A stretch of 61,541 bases of DNA from Thermoproteota archaeon. Lineage in GTDB: Archaea > Thermoproteota > Thermoprotei_A > EX4484-217-1 > JAPDJV01. Made by a program: the position numbers and the translations under genes. Below, in pieces: positions 39,912-48,523 of the stretch; position 1 is the stretch's first letter; each line of letters begins with the position of its first letter. The notes beneath the pieces are model-generated. The model made no database searches. It had not been told where the DNA came from and worked only from the letters and a program-made list of their open reading frames with translations. The stretch is taken from assembly GCA_029258925.1 (NCBI GenBank), contig JAPDJV010000036.1, positions 1 to 61,541 of the forward strand, given 5' to 3'.

Positions 39912-40020
39912 TAGGCCCGCTGCTGTCCCCCACTGCTAACACCCGGTTTCACAGGGAGATCTACGTCTCTCTCCAGCCGGGCTCTCTCCCAGTGGGAGCG
40001 GGGTTGTCGCAGCGGGCCTA
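39912..40020. ncRNA. Rod-shaped palindromic RNA or small element of unknown kind
   Basis: Four nested helices fold the stretch into one rod: TAGGCCCGCTG (39912-39922) with CAGCGGGCCTA (40010-40020); CCCACTG (39929-39935) with CAGTGGG (39990-39996); CCCGG (39942-39946) with CCGGG (39977-39981); GGAGA (39955-39959) with TCTCC (39970-39974). It lies between pheT and tyrS in a GC-poor gap. A TATA-like run (about 40036-40043) is suitably placed for minus-strand transcription from about 40018. It matches no RNA family I know; a MITE-like insert is the alternative. Confidence 0.6.
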
Positions 40021-40050
40021 CTAATCATAGTGTAGGCAGCAATTAAAATA

Positions 40051-41712
40051 TTATTCCTTCCATAAACCCGATAAGTCTAATTCGAATAGTGCAACAGGGT
40101 ATTCTATATTGTATTTCTCTAATATCGACGGATGTACCTCGCCTATTATTCCTCTAGGCTCTCCATTAAGAATTATTTCCGCTGTTCTGCCGTCAATAAA
40201 GGCAGAGTGCTTATATTCTCTGAGTGCTATCCTCCAACCCATGTTCTCTGCTAATGCAAATAGTGGGGAGTGAACATCCTCCAAGCTCACGGCATATGCC
40301 AATACCCCTGCACAAAGCCTAAGCGTATAGTTAATCCTATTCTCTCTATCTAGGAATGCAGTTATACCTGTCTCGAATATTTTGATCGGGTGCTCTTTAT
40401 ACTGGTTTTCTCCGAGAACCCTCAATGCTATTGGCAAAAGCCTTGCCCTCAAACAACTCATGTAGCTCACTACAGGATTCTCTAATTCTATGAGTTTCAC
40501 ACCTTCAGCGTCCTCTAAGAATTCGAGTTGATCCTCAGGTGAGGAAAGCATGTATGTTAAGATCTCTTGGAAACCTAGTCCGACCATGAGGTTTCTTACG
40601 GCTCTCAGAAAAGCTGTTTTCCTAAGCTCTCTTCCAGTAGTGTATATTGTTGGGAGCTCTATGGGTATCTCGTTGTAACCCATGGAGATTGCCATATCCT
40701 CTATTACATCTATTTTATGCAGTATGTCATATCTGTATGGGGGAGCCTCTGCTTCAACCATTCCACTACTGATGCTAACATCGTATCTGGCTCTCAACAG
40801 TAAGTCAACAACGGTCTCCGGGGACAATTCTACTCCTATGACTCTCTCCGCTTCCGCAATACTGAATACTGTCTTCGATGTTTGAAGCAGTGGAGTTCTA
40901 ATGGTTCTCTGACCACTACATATTTCAACTCTGCCTATCCTCCTACCAGCGCTCTCAGCAATGGTTGTTGCCACCAGGTCGAGGGCCCTATACACTGCCG
41001 CCTCATCAATTCCAGTTATATCTATGAAGAGGTTTTTGGTGCCCGGCTCGACTCTAGTTAAATCACTATTTATTATCGGGGGCATAGCAATTATGTCCCC
41101 CGTTTCCTCTACAACGATTACTGGTGCCATGTTGTGAGCCCTGATTATCCAACCATATTCTCTCCCCTTCTCGTGTTTTACAAGTATCTCCCTACCAGTC
41201 ATAACTCTCGTTTCATATAGGGGTTTAAACGAGAACTCATCTAAACCCATAGCTTTGTATATCAATTTCCTGCCACGTATTACGTCGTAGTTGTGTATTC
41301 CTATTGCGATCTTCTTTCTCCCCCTACCTAGAGTTGTATGTATCTTCTCCTGTAGCTGTATTATCTCCTCAAGCATGTACTCGTCGATGTGTACACCGCG
41401 TATAACCGCTGTTGCAATATAAGGTCTAACCTTTCTCACACTACTGTGAACTTCTAGCTTAAGGCCTGAATCGTATGTTTCGTACTTTGGCATCCCAAGT
41501 TCTAATCCTAAGAGGCCCCTGACCACTCTAGCTATGCCCTCGCTCATAAGCATGTCTAGTCTATCGTTTGTTACCTCCACTTCAATGTACTCGTCATCCA
41601 ATGGACTGACCTCACACTTGGTTCTGAAGAAAATATCTTCGAATTCCTCATCGGCTAGCTTTAATCCAATAATCTCTTCCAGCCTCTTCCTACACAATCT
41701 GATTACCGGCAC
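40051..41712 (-). CDS. pheT: Phenylalanyl-tRNA synthetase beta subunit
   Basis: Beta subunit of the (alpha-beta)2 PheRS, archaeal/eukaryotic type (no EMAP/OB N-terminal extension). B5 and core regions such as IDITGIDEAAVYRALDLVAT and MGYNEIPIELP are recognisable. The frame is open to TTG 41733, but GTG 41712 (MPVIRLCRKRLEE) matches the usual N-terminus and has GGTGAGG five bases upstream. It follows pheS by a few bases. Confidence 0.92.
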   Translation of the reverse strand: MPVIRLCRKRLEEIIGLKLADEEFEDIFFRTKCEVSPLDDEYIEVEVTNDRLDMLMSEGIARVVRGLLGLELGMPKYETYDSGLKLEVHSSVRKVRPYIATAVIRGVHIDEYMLEEIIQLQEKIHTTLGRGRKKIAIGIHNYDVIRGRKLIYKAMGLDEFSFKPLYETRVMTGREILVKHEKGREYGWIIRAHNMAPVIVVEETGDIIAMPPIINSDLTRVEPGTKNLFIDITGIDEAAVYRALDLVATTIAESAGRRIGRVEICSGQRTIRTPLLQTSKTVFSIAEAERVIGVELSPETVVDLLLRARYDVSISSGMVEAEAPPYRYDILHKIDVIEDMAISMGYNEIPIELPTIYTTGRELRKTAFLRAVRNLMVGLGFQEILTYMLSSPEDQLEFLEDAEGVKLIELENPVVSYMSCLRARLLPIALRVLGENQYKEHPIKIFETGITAFLDRENRINYTLRLCAGVLAYAVSLEDVHSPLFALAENMGWRIALREYKHSAFIDGRTAEIILNGEPRGIIGEVHPSILEKYNIEYPVALFELDLSGLWKE

Positions 41713-41719
41713 CCACGCC

Positions 41720-43204
41720 TCACCACTTGACAAGCGTTTTCCTAAGAAAGTCTATGTTTGTGCTATAGAGCTTCCTAATATCGTCTATTCCAAGAAATAG
41801 CATGGCAACTCTGTCTATTCCGATACCCCATGCTGCAACAGGATACTTTACTCCCAGAGACGCCAATACTTCCGGCCTGAACATCCCTGCTCCGAAAGCC
41901 TCAACCCAGCCTGCTTTAGGATGATTTATGTATCCTTCAACGGAGGGCTCGGTGAATGGGAAGTATCCTGGCTTAAACTTTACCTCCTCTATACCCAGTT
42001 GCTTGAAGAATTCGGCTAGGGTTCCAAGTAAGTGTTTAAAGGACAGGTTCTCCGCCATAATGATGCCGTCCAGCTGTTGGAACTCAGGTAGATGAGTGGC
42101 ATCTATTTCATCGGGTCGAAATACCTTGCCTATTGTGAATACTTTGACGGGCGGCTTAGGATTCTCCGAGAGGTATCTTGCAGTTACACATGTTGTCTGG
42201 CTTCTTAGAATGAGCCTTGTAGCAATATCCGGCCTCCACTTGTAACCCCACCCCCTAGAGCCAGTATCCCCTCCACTCTCATGTATTCTCCTAACTCTTT
42301 CAACTATGGCTTCCTCCTCTAATGTTGTCCTCCTGGGATACTTTATCCAGAACGTGTCGTGAATTTCCCTTGCAGGGTGATCTTGAGCTTGGAATAGTAC
42401 GTCAAAGTTCCAAAACTCTGATTCAACCAGTGGTCCCTCAATCTCCCTGAATCCCATTGCAATAAGAATGCTCTTAATTTTCTCCAAGAACTCTACGTAG
42501 AAGTGTTTTTTCCCGGGATAAACCGTGGGTGGGAGAGCCTTTATATTATATGGCTTTAACCTTGCTTTCCTCCACAAACCCCTCTTTATGATGTCATGTG
42601 TTATTTTGGATATTACTGGAACAGCCTTGAGCAATGCTTTGCTGACTGAGGAAGAAGCCGACACTTTCACTAATGTTCTCATAGAGATTTCTACAAGACC
42701 TCTTTTCTCAAGTTCTCTAATAACTTGGGGAATGTCTTCAGTTAATTCAAGTAAGCCTCTCCCCGTAAGTTCTTCCAGCATTCTTTCGTCGTCGCTCCTT
42801 GGAGGTTCTCTTTCAACCACTATGAAACCCTTATCTATCCTCCCCCAGCCTTTCTTCACTATCCAGCCTACACCTATACTTATCTCGTTCTCAGTGAAGC
42901 CAAGATCTCCTAGATCTCTTATCCTAAGCTTCCCACCATGCTTTAAGACCTGTAGCGCTATTCTCCTCTCAGGTACGCCTCTACTAGCATAGTCTAATCC
43001 CTCACTCGTAGGCTTAACTAGAAACTTTCTAGTTATCTCCTTGGAGACCATGCCTTTAGCGCTCAGGCTCTCGATTACAGACATTATAGTTGAGTGGGGC
43101 ATTCCAGTTTTAGACGTTAATTCCTCTATTGATAGAGGTCTCTTAGATTCTAGTAGGAGTTCTAGTATTTTCCTCTCGTTCTCTGTCAGCTCACTCATAC
43201 ACAT
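41720..43204 (-). CDS. pheS: Phenylalanyl-tRNA synthetase alpha subunit
   Basis: Catalytic subunit. An N-terminal winged-helix region (residues 1-100) precedes a class II synthetase core: motif 2 area FWNFDVLFQAQDHPAREIHD, FRPDEIDATHLPEFQQLDG, and motif 3 GIGIDRVAMLFLGIDDIR. 494 residues fits archaeal PheS. It overlaps the 3' end of the coaD-like gene by 14 bases; ATG 43204 or ATG 43198 are possible starts. Operon: MBL hydrolase, coaD, pheS, pheT. Confidence 0.92.
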   Translation of the reverse strand: MCMSELTENERKILELLLESKRPLSIEELTSKTGMPHSTIMSVIESLSAKGMVSKEITRKFLVKPTSEGLDYASRGVPERRIALQVLKHGGKLRIRDLGDLGFTENEISIGVGWIVKKGWGRIDKGFIVVEREPPRSDDERMLEELTGRGLLELTEDIPQVIRELEKRGLVEISMRTLVKVSASSSVSKALLKAVPVISKITHDIIKRGLWRKARLKPYNIKALPPTVYPGKKHFYVEFLEKIKSILIAMGFREIEGPLVESEFWNFDVLFQAQDHPAREIHDTFWIKYPRRTTLEEEAIVERVRRIHESGGDTGSRGWGYKWRPDIATRLILRSQTTCVTARYLSENPKPPVKVFTIGKVFRPDEIDATHLPEFQQLDGIIMAENLSFKHLLGTLAEFFKQLGIEEVKFKPGYFPFTEPSVEGYINHPKAGWVEAFGAGMFRPEVLASLGVKYPVAAWGIGIDRVAMLFLGIDDIRKLYSTNIDFLRKTLVKW

Positions 43205-43718
43205 CCCATCGAACTTCTTTAATTCCCTCGAAGTTTAATATTAGGTCCCCGTACCTATTTAACTCTCCTAGTCTTATTCTATGTGAACTTACTGGCCTCC
43301 CGTCCTCCGAGTGTATTATTGGTATGACCACTATTTTAAGGGGATTCATCCCAGCCTTTTCCCTCAATAAATTTATCTTCAAGGCTCTTGGAAATGTTTC
43401 CTCGCTTACAACAATGTAGTCTATATTCTCTCTATCGAGCACTATGTCATAGGGACCTTTTATCGGTATTATCTCGTACACTCTTCCTCCCATAAGTTTA
43501 CTCAGTATTTCAGCAACACTTCTCACGCTTCCAACTCTTACCCTGTAGGGTTCTATGGGTTTCCCTATCTTGTACTCCAGGATCTGCGATCCGTTTTCCA
43601 CGACACCTATTAGAATGCGTGTTCCAAGCTTGAATGCTTCGTAGAGTAGTGTGATGTGAGCCACGTGTAATCTATCGAAAGTACCTGCTACAAGTGACAC
43701 TGTTTCCCCTGCTCCCAC
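43191..43718 (-). CDS. coaD: Phosphopantetheine adenylyltransferase, archaeal type
   Basis: Nucleotidyltransferase of coenzyme A synthesis (4'-phosphopantetheine to dephospho-CoA). N-terminal GTFDRLHVAHITLL is the HxGH-type motif (here HVAH), and YIVVSEETFPRAL and SSHRIRLGEL are typical of archaeal PPAT. 175 residues. GTG start with AGAGGAAGGA upstream. It overlaps pheS by 14 bases. Confidence 0.87.
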   Translation of the reverse strand: MGAGETVSLVAGTFDRLHVAHITLLYEAFKLGTRILIGVVENGSQILEYKIGKPIEPYRVRVGSVRSVAEILSKLMGGRVYEIIPIKGPYDIVLDRENIDYIVVSEETFPRALKINLLREKAGMNPLKIVVIPIIHSEDGRPVSSHRIRLGELNRYGDLILNFEGIKEVRWDVYE

Positions 43719-43751
43719 TTCAATCCTTCCTCTTATCTACGGCAACGCTGA

Positions 43752-44420
43752 TTATATATTTAATCTTTCACCTGGCTTCAATACGACAACTTCTGTCTGA
43801 GGATGAAATTCCTTAACATACTTCTTGAACTCCCCTGGATCCACCATTATAGCGTTGAAAGTATTGTAGTGCATGGGTATTACTATTCTAGGCTTGAGCA
43901 ATTCAACGGCCTTAGCCGCCTCGAGGGGGCCCATGGTGAATAAACCCCCTATAGGGAGTAAAGCTATTTCCGGAGAGTAGAGTTCTCCCAGAAGCTTCAT
44001 GTCATAGAATAAGCCAGTGTCTCCTGCATGATATATGCTCGCTTCAGATCCTTTAATGATGAAACCCGTGGGATTACCCCTCTCACAACTGTGCAGAGCC
44101 TGTGTCATTATTATTGTTATTCCTTCAACTGTTAGAGAACCACCTATGTTCATCCCAATAGCCTTTCTCACACCCTCCTGAGAGGCTTTGAGAGAAATCT
44201 CGTATATTGATATGAAGGCAGCATTGGTTTTCCTAGCTAAATCTATCGCCTCCCCCAAGTGATCTCTATGGTCATGGGTTACTAGGATTATATCAGCTGC
44301 TCTGATGTCTTCGACACGTATTGGAGATAGAGGATTAGTAATCCAAGGATCTATGTATATTATCTTGCCGTCGAGCTCTAGTTCGAATGCTGCATGCCCC
44401 AACCACTTAATATATCCCAT
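43752..44420 (-). CDS. UPF0173 metallo-beta-lactamase-fold hydrolase
   Basis: Metal-dependent hydrolase with the metal motif THDHRDH near residue 50, a second ligand region YHAGDTGLF and MHYNTF near the end. 222 residues, as usual for UPF0173. Substrate unknown. First gene of the minus-strand operon leading to coaD and pheST; divergent from the methionine aminopeptidase gene. Confidence 0.88.
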   Translation of the reverse strand: MGYIKWLGHAAFELELDGKIIYIDPWITNPLSPIRVEDIRAADIILVTHDHRDHLGEAIDLARKTNAAFISIYEISLKASQEGVRKAIGMNIGGSLTVEGITIIMTQALHSCERGNPTGFIIKGSEASIYHAGDTGLFYDMKLLGELYSPEIALLPIGGLFTMGPLEAAKAVELLKPRIVIPMHYNTFNAIMVDPGEFKKYVKEFHPQTEVVVLKPGERLNI

Positions 44421-44572
44421 TATCCCACCACCAAAACATTACTCAAATATCCAGTCAAACTCTTATTCAAACTCTTATAAATTATTTAATCAATATACTT
44501 CTGTTAGAAAGACTTTAATAAACTTCATCACCTTTAAGACCGCGGTAGTACTAACCTCCTTAAGCGCGGAGC

Positions 44573-45478
44573 GTGAGGCTATTGGAGGAAGTATTAGAGA
44601 AATATTTGAGGGCTGGGAGAATAGCTAATAACGTACTAACGCATGTAAGTAGGATGGTTAGACCAGGAGTCAGAGTACTAGAATTATGCGAGGAGGCTGA
44701 GAGGAAAATCTTTGAGCTAGGAGGTAGACCTGCATTTCCAGTGAATATATCAATAAACAATGTTGCCGCGCACTATACTTCACCCATAAACGACCCCTCT
44801 ACGATACCTGAAAACTCTATAGTCAAGATAGATGTGGGAGTTCACGTAGACGGGTATATAGCGGATACTGCACTCACAATAGATTTGAGTGGGGAGAGAG
44901 AAGACCTGGTTTTCTGCGTTGAGGAAGCGCTGGAGAATGTTATTGAGGCCATATATCCCGGAATACGTGTTTCTAAGATCGGAGAGATCATTGGGAAAAC
45001 GATTAGAAAATACGGTTTTAACCCCATTAAAAATCTTAGCGGGCACTCTCTCGACAGGTACATGTTGCATGCAGGCCTCTCAATACCCAACTTCAAAACA
45101 CTGTTAGCAATAGGATCTCTAAAACCTTGGAAAGCATACGCCATCGAGCCTTTCGCCACAAACGGTATAGGAGTAGTCGAGGAGAGGGGGGAAGACGTCT
45201 TCATATACTCTCTCCCGAAGCCTAAGAAAGCTAAAGGTCCTGTTGAGAGAAAGATAATTACCTATGTTAAGAAGAACTTCAATGGCCTACCGTTCTCAGA
45301 GAGGTGGCTCCTAAAATTGGCAGCACCTAATAAAATTAGGGAGGTTTTAAGAGAACTCGTGTCAAAAAAGGTGCTTGTAGGATACCCCGTGCTCGTGGAG
45401 GCTTCGGGGGGTCTAGTTTCGCAGAGAGAACACACAATTCTCGTGTTACCTAAGGAAATCGTAGTCACTACGCTCTAA
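44573..45478 (+). CDS. map: Methionine aminopeptidase, type II
   Basis: Removes the initiator methionine from new proteins. Metal-binding residues are visible: two Asp (KIDVGVHVDGYIADTALT), His (SGHSLDRYMLHAG), Glu (AIEPFATNG) and the terminal Glu (SQREHTILV). The helical insertion of type II enzymes is present. 301 residues. GTG 44573 start. Divergent from the UPF0173 gene. Confidence 0.92.
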   Translation: MRLLEEVLEKYLRAGRIANNVLTHVSRMVRPGVRVLELCEEAERKIFELGGRPAFPVNISINNVAAHYTSPINDPSTIPENSIVKIDVGVHVDGYIADTALTIDLSGEREDLVFCVEEALENVIEAIYPGIRVSKIGEIIGKTIRKYGFNPIKNLSGHSLDRYMLHAGLSIPNFKTLLAIGSLKPWKAYAIEPFATNGIGVVEERGEDVFIYSLPKPKKAKGPVERKIITYVKKNFNGLPFSERWLLKLAAPNKIREVLRELVSKKVLVGYPVLVEASGGLVSQREHTILVLPKEIVVTTL

Positions 45479-45551
45479 CCACATGTTTATAAAAGGGGGA
45501 AAGCGATTTACTAGAGACTAGAAACTTAGGTTTGAGGGAAGGATAAAAGCC

Positions 45552-46688
45552 ATGATATGTAGTGTACTATACTTGAATGGACCTGCAGGACTCTTCGGTG
45601 CAGACAACGACCTCCTATCGTTACTCAACTCAATAATATTTCTAGTATTCATGATACTGCTCTTCACGGGCTTAAACCAGAAAATACAGATGATGATATG
45701 GGTAAAAAACATACGGAAATACCTCTCCAGAATAGAGGTTATGGCTAAGGAGGCCAAGGTGAAAAGTGTTGAAACCATTAAGAAGATGGGTGGAAGCAAT
45801 GCGGAGGAATTGGTTAACAGAATGATAGAGTTCTTCATAATCTCCCCGGTCTCAGAGGAGCCAACAGGATTAATGAGAAGACTAGAACATCTATTAAATA
45901 TTAGAGATGATAGATTTAAGAAAGCCATTAAAGCTGTTCTCCCAGAAGCATCTAAACACGAAGTAGCTAATGCGGGAGTAATATTGGAGATTGCAATAGC
46001 ATTAAATGCTATCTTTAGAACAGTGAGACACTACCTGATATTAGGTGAGAAAACAAATAACTGGATACTCATTACACAACTGCAACTTGAAATGCCTCAA
46101 ATATACAAGCTATCCCACGCCTACTACAAGGCTATTGACTCCTTTACTCAGGGGAAGCCTATAGGAGACGGCATAGGTCCGCTAGTAGCTGCAGTTCTAT
46201 CGAAGGACGGTAATAAGAAGATTATCTGCGAAGACACTATTATGTCTGAAGTGGAGAGGAAGGGTAGGAAGCTCATAGTAGTTAAAGCAGAGGGCCCGGG
46301 AGCAAATGTGGGGAAACCAGGCGAGGCAGTAGCTAAACTCGTTAAAGAATACGAGGGGAACATTAAGAGAATAATAATGGTGGATGCAAAACTAAAGCTT
46401 GAGGGAGAAGAAACGGGAGATGTTATTGAAGGAGTGGGTGCGGCCATAGGAGGCCTCGGACCCGAAAAGTTCAAGATAGAGAATATAGCAGCCCACTACA
46501 ATATACCATTAGATGCCATAGTAATCAAGGAATCTGTCGAGGAATCCATAAGTGCTATGACAAAGCGTATCGCGGATGCAGTAGACAAAGTACTAGAGAT
46601 TATAGATAGAACATTAATAGAACGAACCAAAGAAGGAGACATAGTGATAGTTGCTGGAATAGGAAATACCGTTGGAATAGCTCAATAG
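45552..46688 (+). CDS. DUF1512 membrane protein
   Basis: Archaeal family DUF1512, function unknown. One N-terminal membrane segment (LLNSIIFLVFMILLFTGL) followed by a large soluble domain with helices and a Rossmann-like half (GPGANVGKPGEAVAKLV, GVGAAIGGLGPEKFKIE). Followed after 10 bases by the zinc-ribbon membrane protein, probably in the same operon; the co-occurrence suggests a common membrane role. Confidence 0.82.
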   Translation: MICSVLYLNGPAGLFGADNDLLSLLNSIIFLVFMILLFTGLNQKIQMMIWVKNIRKYLSRIEVMAKEAKVKSVETIKKMGGSNAEELVNRMIEFFIISPVSEEPTGLMRRLEHLLNIRDDRFKKAIKAVLPEASKHEVANAGVILEIAIALNAIFRTVRHYLILGEKTNNWILITQLQLEMPQIYKLSHAYYKAIDSFTQGKPIGDGIGPLVAAVLSKDGNKKIICEDTIMSEVERKGRKLIVVKAEGPGANVGKPGEAVAKLVKEYEGNIKRIIMVDAKLKLEGEETGDVIEGVGAAIGGLGPEKFKIENIAAHYNIPLDAIVIKESVEESISAMTKRIADAVDKVLEIIDRTLIERTKEGDIVIVAGIGNTVGIAQ

Positions 46689-46698
46689 GGGGGTGCTA

Positions 46699-46995
46699 AT
46701 GGATTACGATATGTTATTTACACTAATGCTTATAGTAATTGCAACACTATGTATCGTAATGCTTGCAGCAAGAAGATTCCAGAAACCATCAGAAGGAAAA
46801 TACGAGACGATAACTCTCAGAGAATGTGATTCGTGTGGATATAGGGAGAGGAGGAGTTTCGTGAAGGGAGACTACGTTTTAAAGATTAACGGAGTATGCC
46901 CTAAGTGCGGGGGCACAATGACTATTATGAAGATTTACGTGGAGAAGGCCGAGGCCAGAAGACAAAAAGGATATAAACAGATATCTCCTCAGTAA
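46699..46995 (+). CDS. Small membrane protein with zinc ribbon
   Basis: 98 residues: N-terminal hydrophobic segment (LMLIVIATLCIVMLAA), then a zinc ribbon with CDSCGYRER and CPKCGG, then a basic tail. ATG 46699 is preferred to GTG 46693 because GGGGGGTG (46687-46694) is a well-placed ribosome binding site. Probably co-transcribed with DUF1512. 5S rRNA follows within a few bases. Confidence 0.75.
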   Translation: MDYDMLFTLMLIVIATLCIVMLAARRFQKPSEGKYETITLRECDSCGYRERRSFVKGDYVLKINGVCPKCGGTMTIMKIYVEKAEARRQKGYKQISPQ

Positions 46996-47001
46996 GAAAG
47001 T

Positions 47002-47132
47002 GGCCTCGGTCCCGGCCATAGGGAGCAGGAGACGCCCGGACTCGTATCGAACCCGGAAGCTAAGCTGCTCCCGTTGGCGGAGCCGTGGAGTCCGCGAGGC
47101 TCCGCAGCTCCGCCAAGCTGGGAACCGGGGCC
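47002..47132 (+). rRNA. 5S rRNA
   Basis: Starts GGCCTCGGTCCCGGCCATAG and ends GGGAACCGGGGCC, whose ends pair. Core segments CCCGGACTCGTATCGAACCC and GGAAGCTAAGC are typical of archaeal 5S. About 131 bases. Located 46 kb from the 23S fragment, an unlinked arrangement typical of Crenarchaeota. Confidence 0.93.
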
Positions 47133-47173
47133 TTAAACTTCATATACTTCTCCGCGAAATCATATTGTGGAGA

Positions 47174-47268
47174 GCCGCCGTAGCTCAGCCCCCGGTTAGA
47201 GCGCCGGACTCATAGGGTCTTGCCGGGACATCCGGAGGTCCGGGGTTCGAATCCCCGCGGCGGCACCA
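47174..47268 (+). tRNA. tRNA-Met(CAT), elongator, with intron
   Basis: Acceptor GCCGCCG/CGGCGGC, discriminator A, encoded CCA, T-arm CGGGG-TTCGAAT-CCCCG. The stem CCGGA/TCCGG encloses 22 bases; removing 15 after position 37 gives loop CTCATAA with anticodon CAT. The lack of initiator G-C pairs in the stem and the body sequence fit elongator Met; tRNA-Ile2 cannot be fully ruled out. Confidence 0.85.
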
Positions 47269-47313
47269 AAACCATTTAAACACCTCCCAAATATTGGAAT
47301 ATAGAGTACCGGA

Positions 47314-47390
47314 GCCGCCGTAGCTCAGCCTGGTAGAGCGCCGGCCTTGTAAGCCGGTGGTCGCGGGTTCAAACCCCGCCGGCGGCTCCA
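47314..47390 (+). tRNA. tRNA-Thr(TGT)
   Basis: Acceptor GCCGCCG/CGGCGGC, anticodon arm CCGGC-CTTGTAA-GCCGG (anticodon TGT), T-arm GCGGG-TTCAAAC-CCCGC, discriminator T, encoded CCA. No intron. Confidence 0.95.
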
Positions 47391-48173
47391 CAAATTCTGT
47401 AAGCTTCAGTGTCAGCTTTCCAGTGATATGAGTTTGGGAATATTGTGCAGGTTAAAGTAATGTTATTGATTTACGAGGAGCCCACTATTTAGCCCTTATA
47501 AGTGGAAGACCCTTGAATATTCATGAAAATGTTCCCATTTGCTGCTTAGAGGTTATGGAGGTGAAAAGGCCTACCCCATGTAGAAGGTTGTAAGATGACA
47601 GTATTTACGTTTTAGCAATAGATGTATTGGAGTGTAGGTCAGTGGAGAAGTGGAGTTTACAAGGATCATTACAGTCGATACACGGTTCAATAGATTTATC
47701 AATGTTCCAGGAGAAATATGGGAGAATCTACAGCCTTGAAATACGGCGTACTTTCTAGCCAGTAAAATGCCTAATAAAACTTTAACCTGGTATGGGCTAA
47801 GAGGTTCCGACACATTGAAGAAGCTGGACAGAAGCATTGAACCATATAATTTAGTTTAGGAATATTAATTGTGAAATTTAAAGCTGAAACCCCTGCTAAA
47901 ATATTTGACCGTGAAACCTGAGAGGAATCTTCTGGACGCAGTGAAACCCTCTATTGGCATAGACATGTTCCTATACGACGACCACAGTGAGAATATGAGG
48001 AGACTTGGGAGAGTAATTAAGAAGAGGCGTTCTGGGGCATGAACATTTTATCCACCTAAAATACCGAAAACAATGCTAGACCTACACAATCTCATATTAG
48101 AGCTTGTTGGAGGAAAGTGTAGACGGTGCCATTCCATAACATTGTCTTAATTAAATGAGTAATATTATTGGTA
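47391..48173. other. Gene-poor region between tRNAs, possibly with gene remnants
   Basis: No intact gene. Short coding-like pieces occur on the plus strand in different frames: one near 47650-47740 reads FTRIITVDTRFNRFINVPGE, another starts GTG 47871 (MKFKAETPAKIFDRET, then stop), and a further one near 47920-48043 reads SIGIDMFLYDDHSENMRRLG. They look like remains of one or two small genes, but no family can be named. Confidence 0.4.
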
Positions 48174-48250
<77 letters not shown>

Positions 48251-48523
48251 ACTCAACTGGTTGCTGTAGTAATGTTTGGGTTGGAGAGAGATTTAAGCTT
48301 TTACTGAAACTATTTTGCATTCCCCGCACTCTCTAATTGGTGAATGACAACTAGCATTTCCGCTCTTCGCTAAGTAAGAGTTAATAGTTATACTCATTAG
48401 TGAAGAAGCATCGCTTTGAGTTCGCGGATGCCCTAAGAAGCTTCAGCAGTATTAGTAGTTGAAACATTGCTCCGCTATCCTTAAGGCATTGCTAGTCAGA
48501 TATTTTAGTGGAGATGTTGCTTT

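Noticed and set aside
39912-40020. T-box-like leader for tyrS
   Set aside because: T-boxes are bacterial; no anticodon-specifier or antiterminator pattern is present.
47185-47391. Minus-strand frame across tRNA-Met and tRNA-Thr
   Set aside because: Antisense of two tRNA genes; not a protein.
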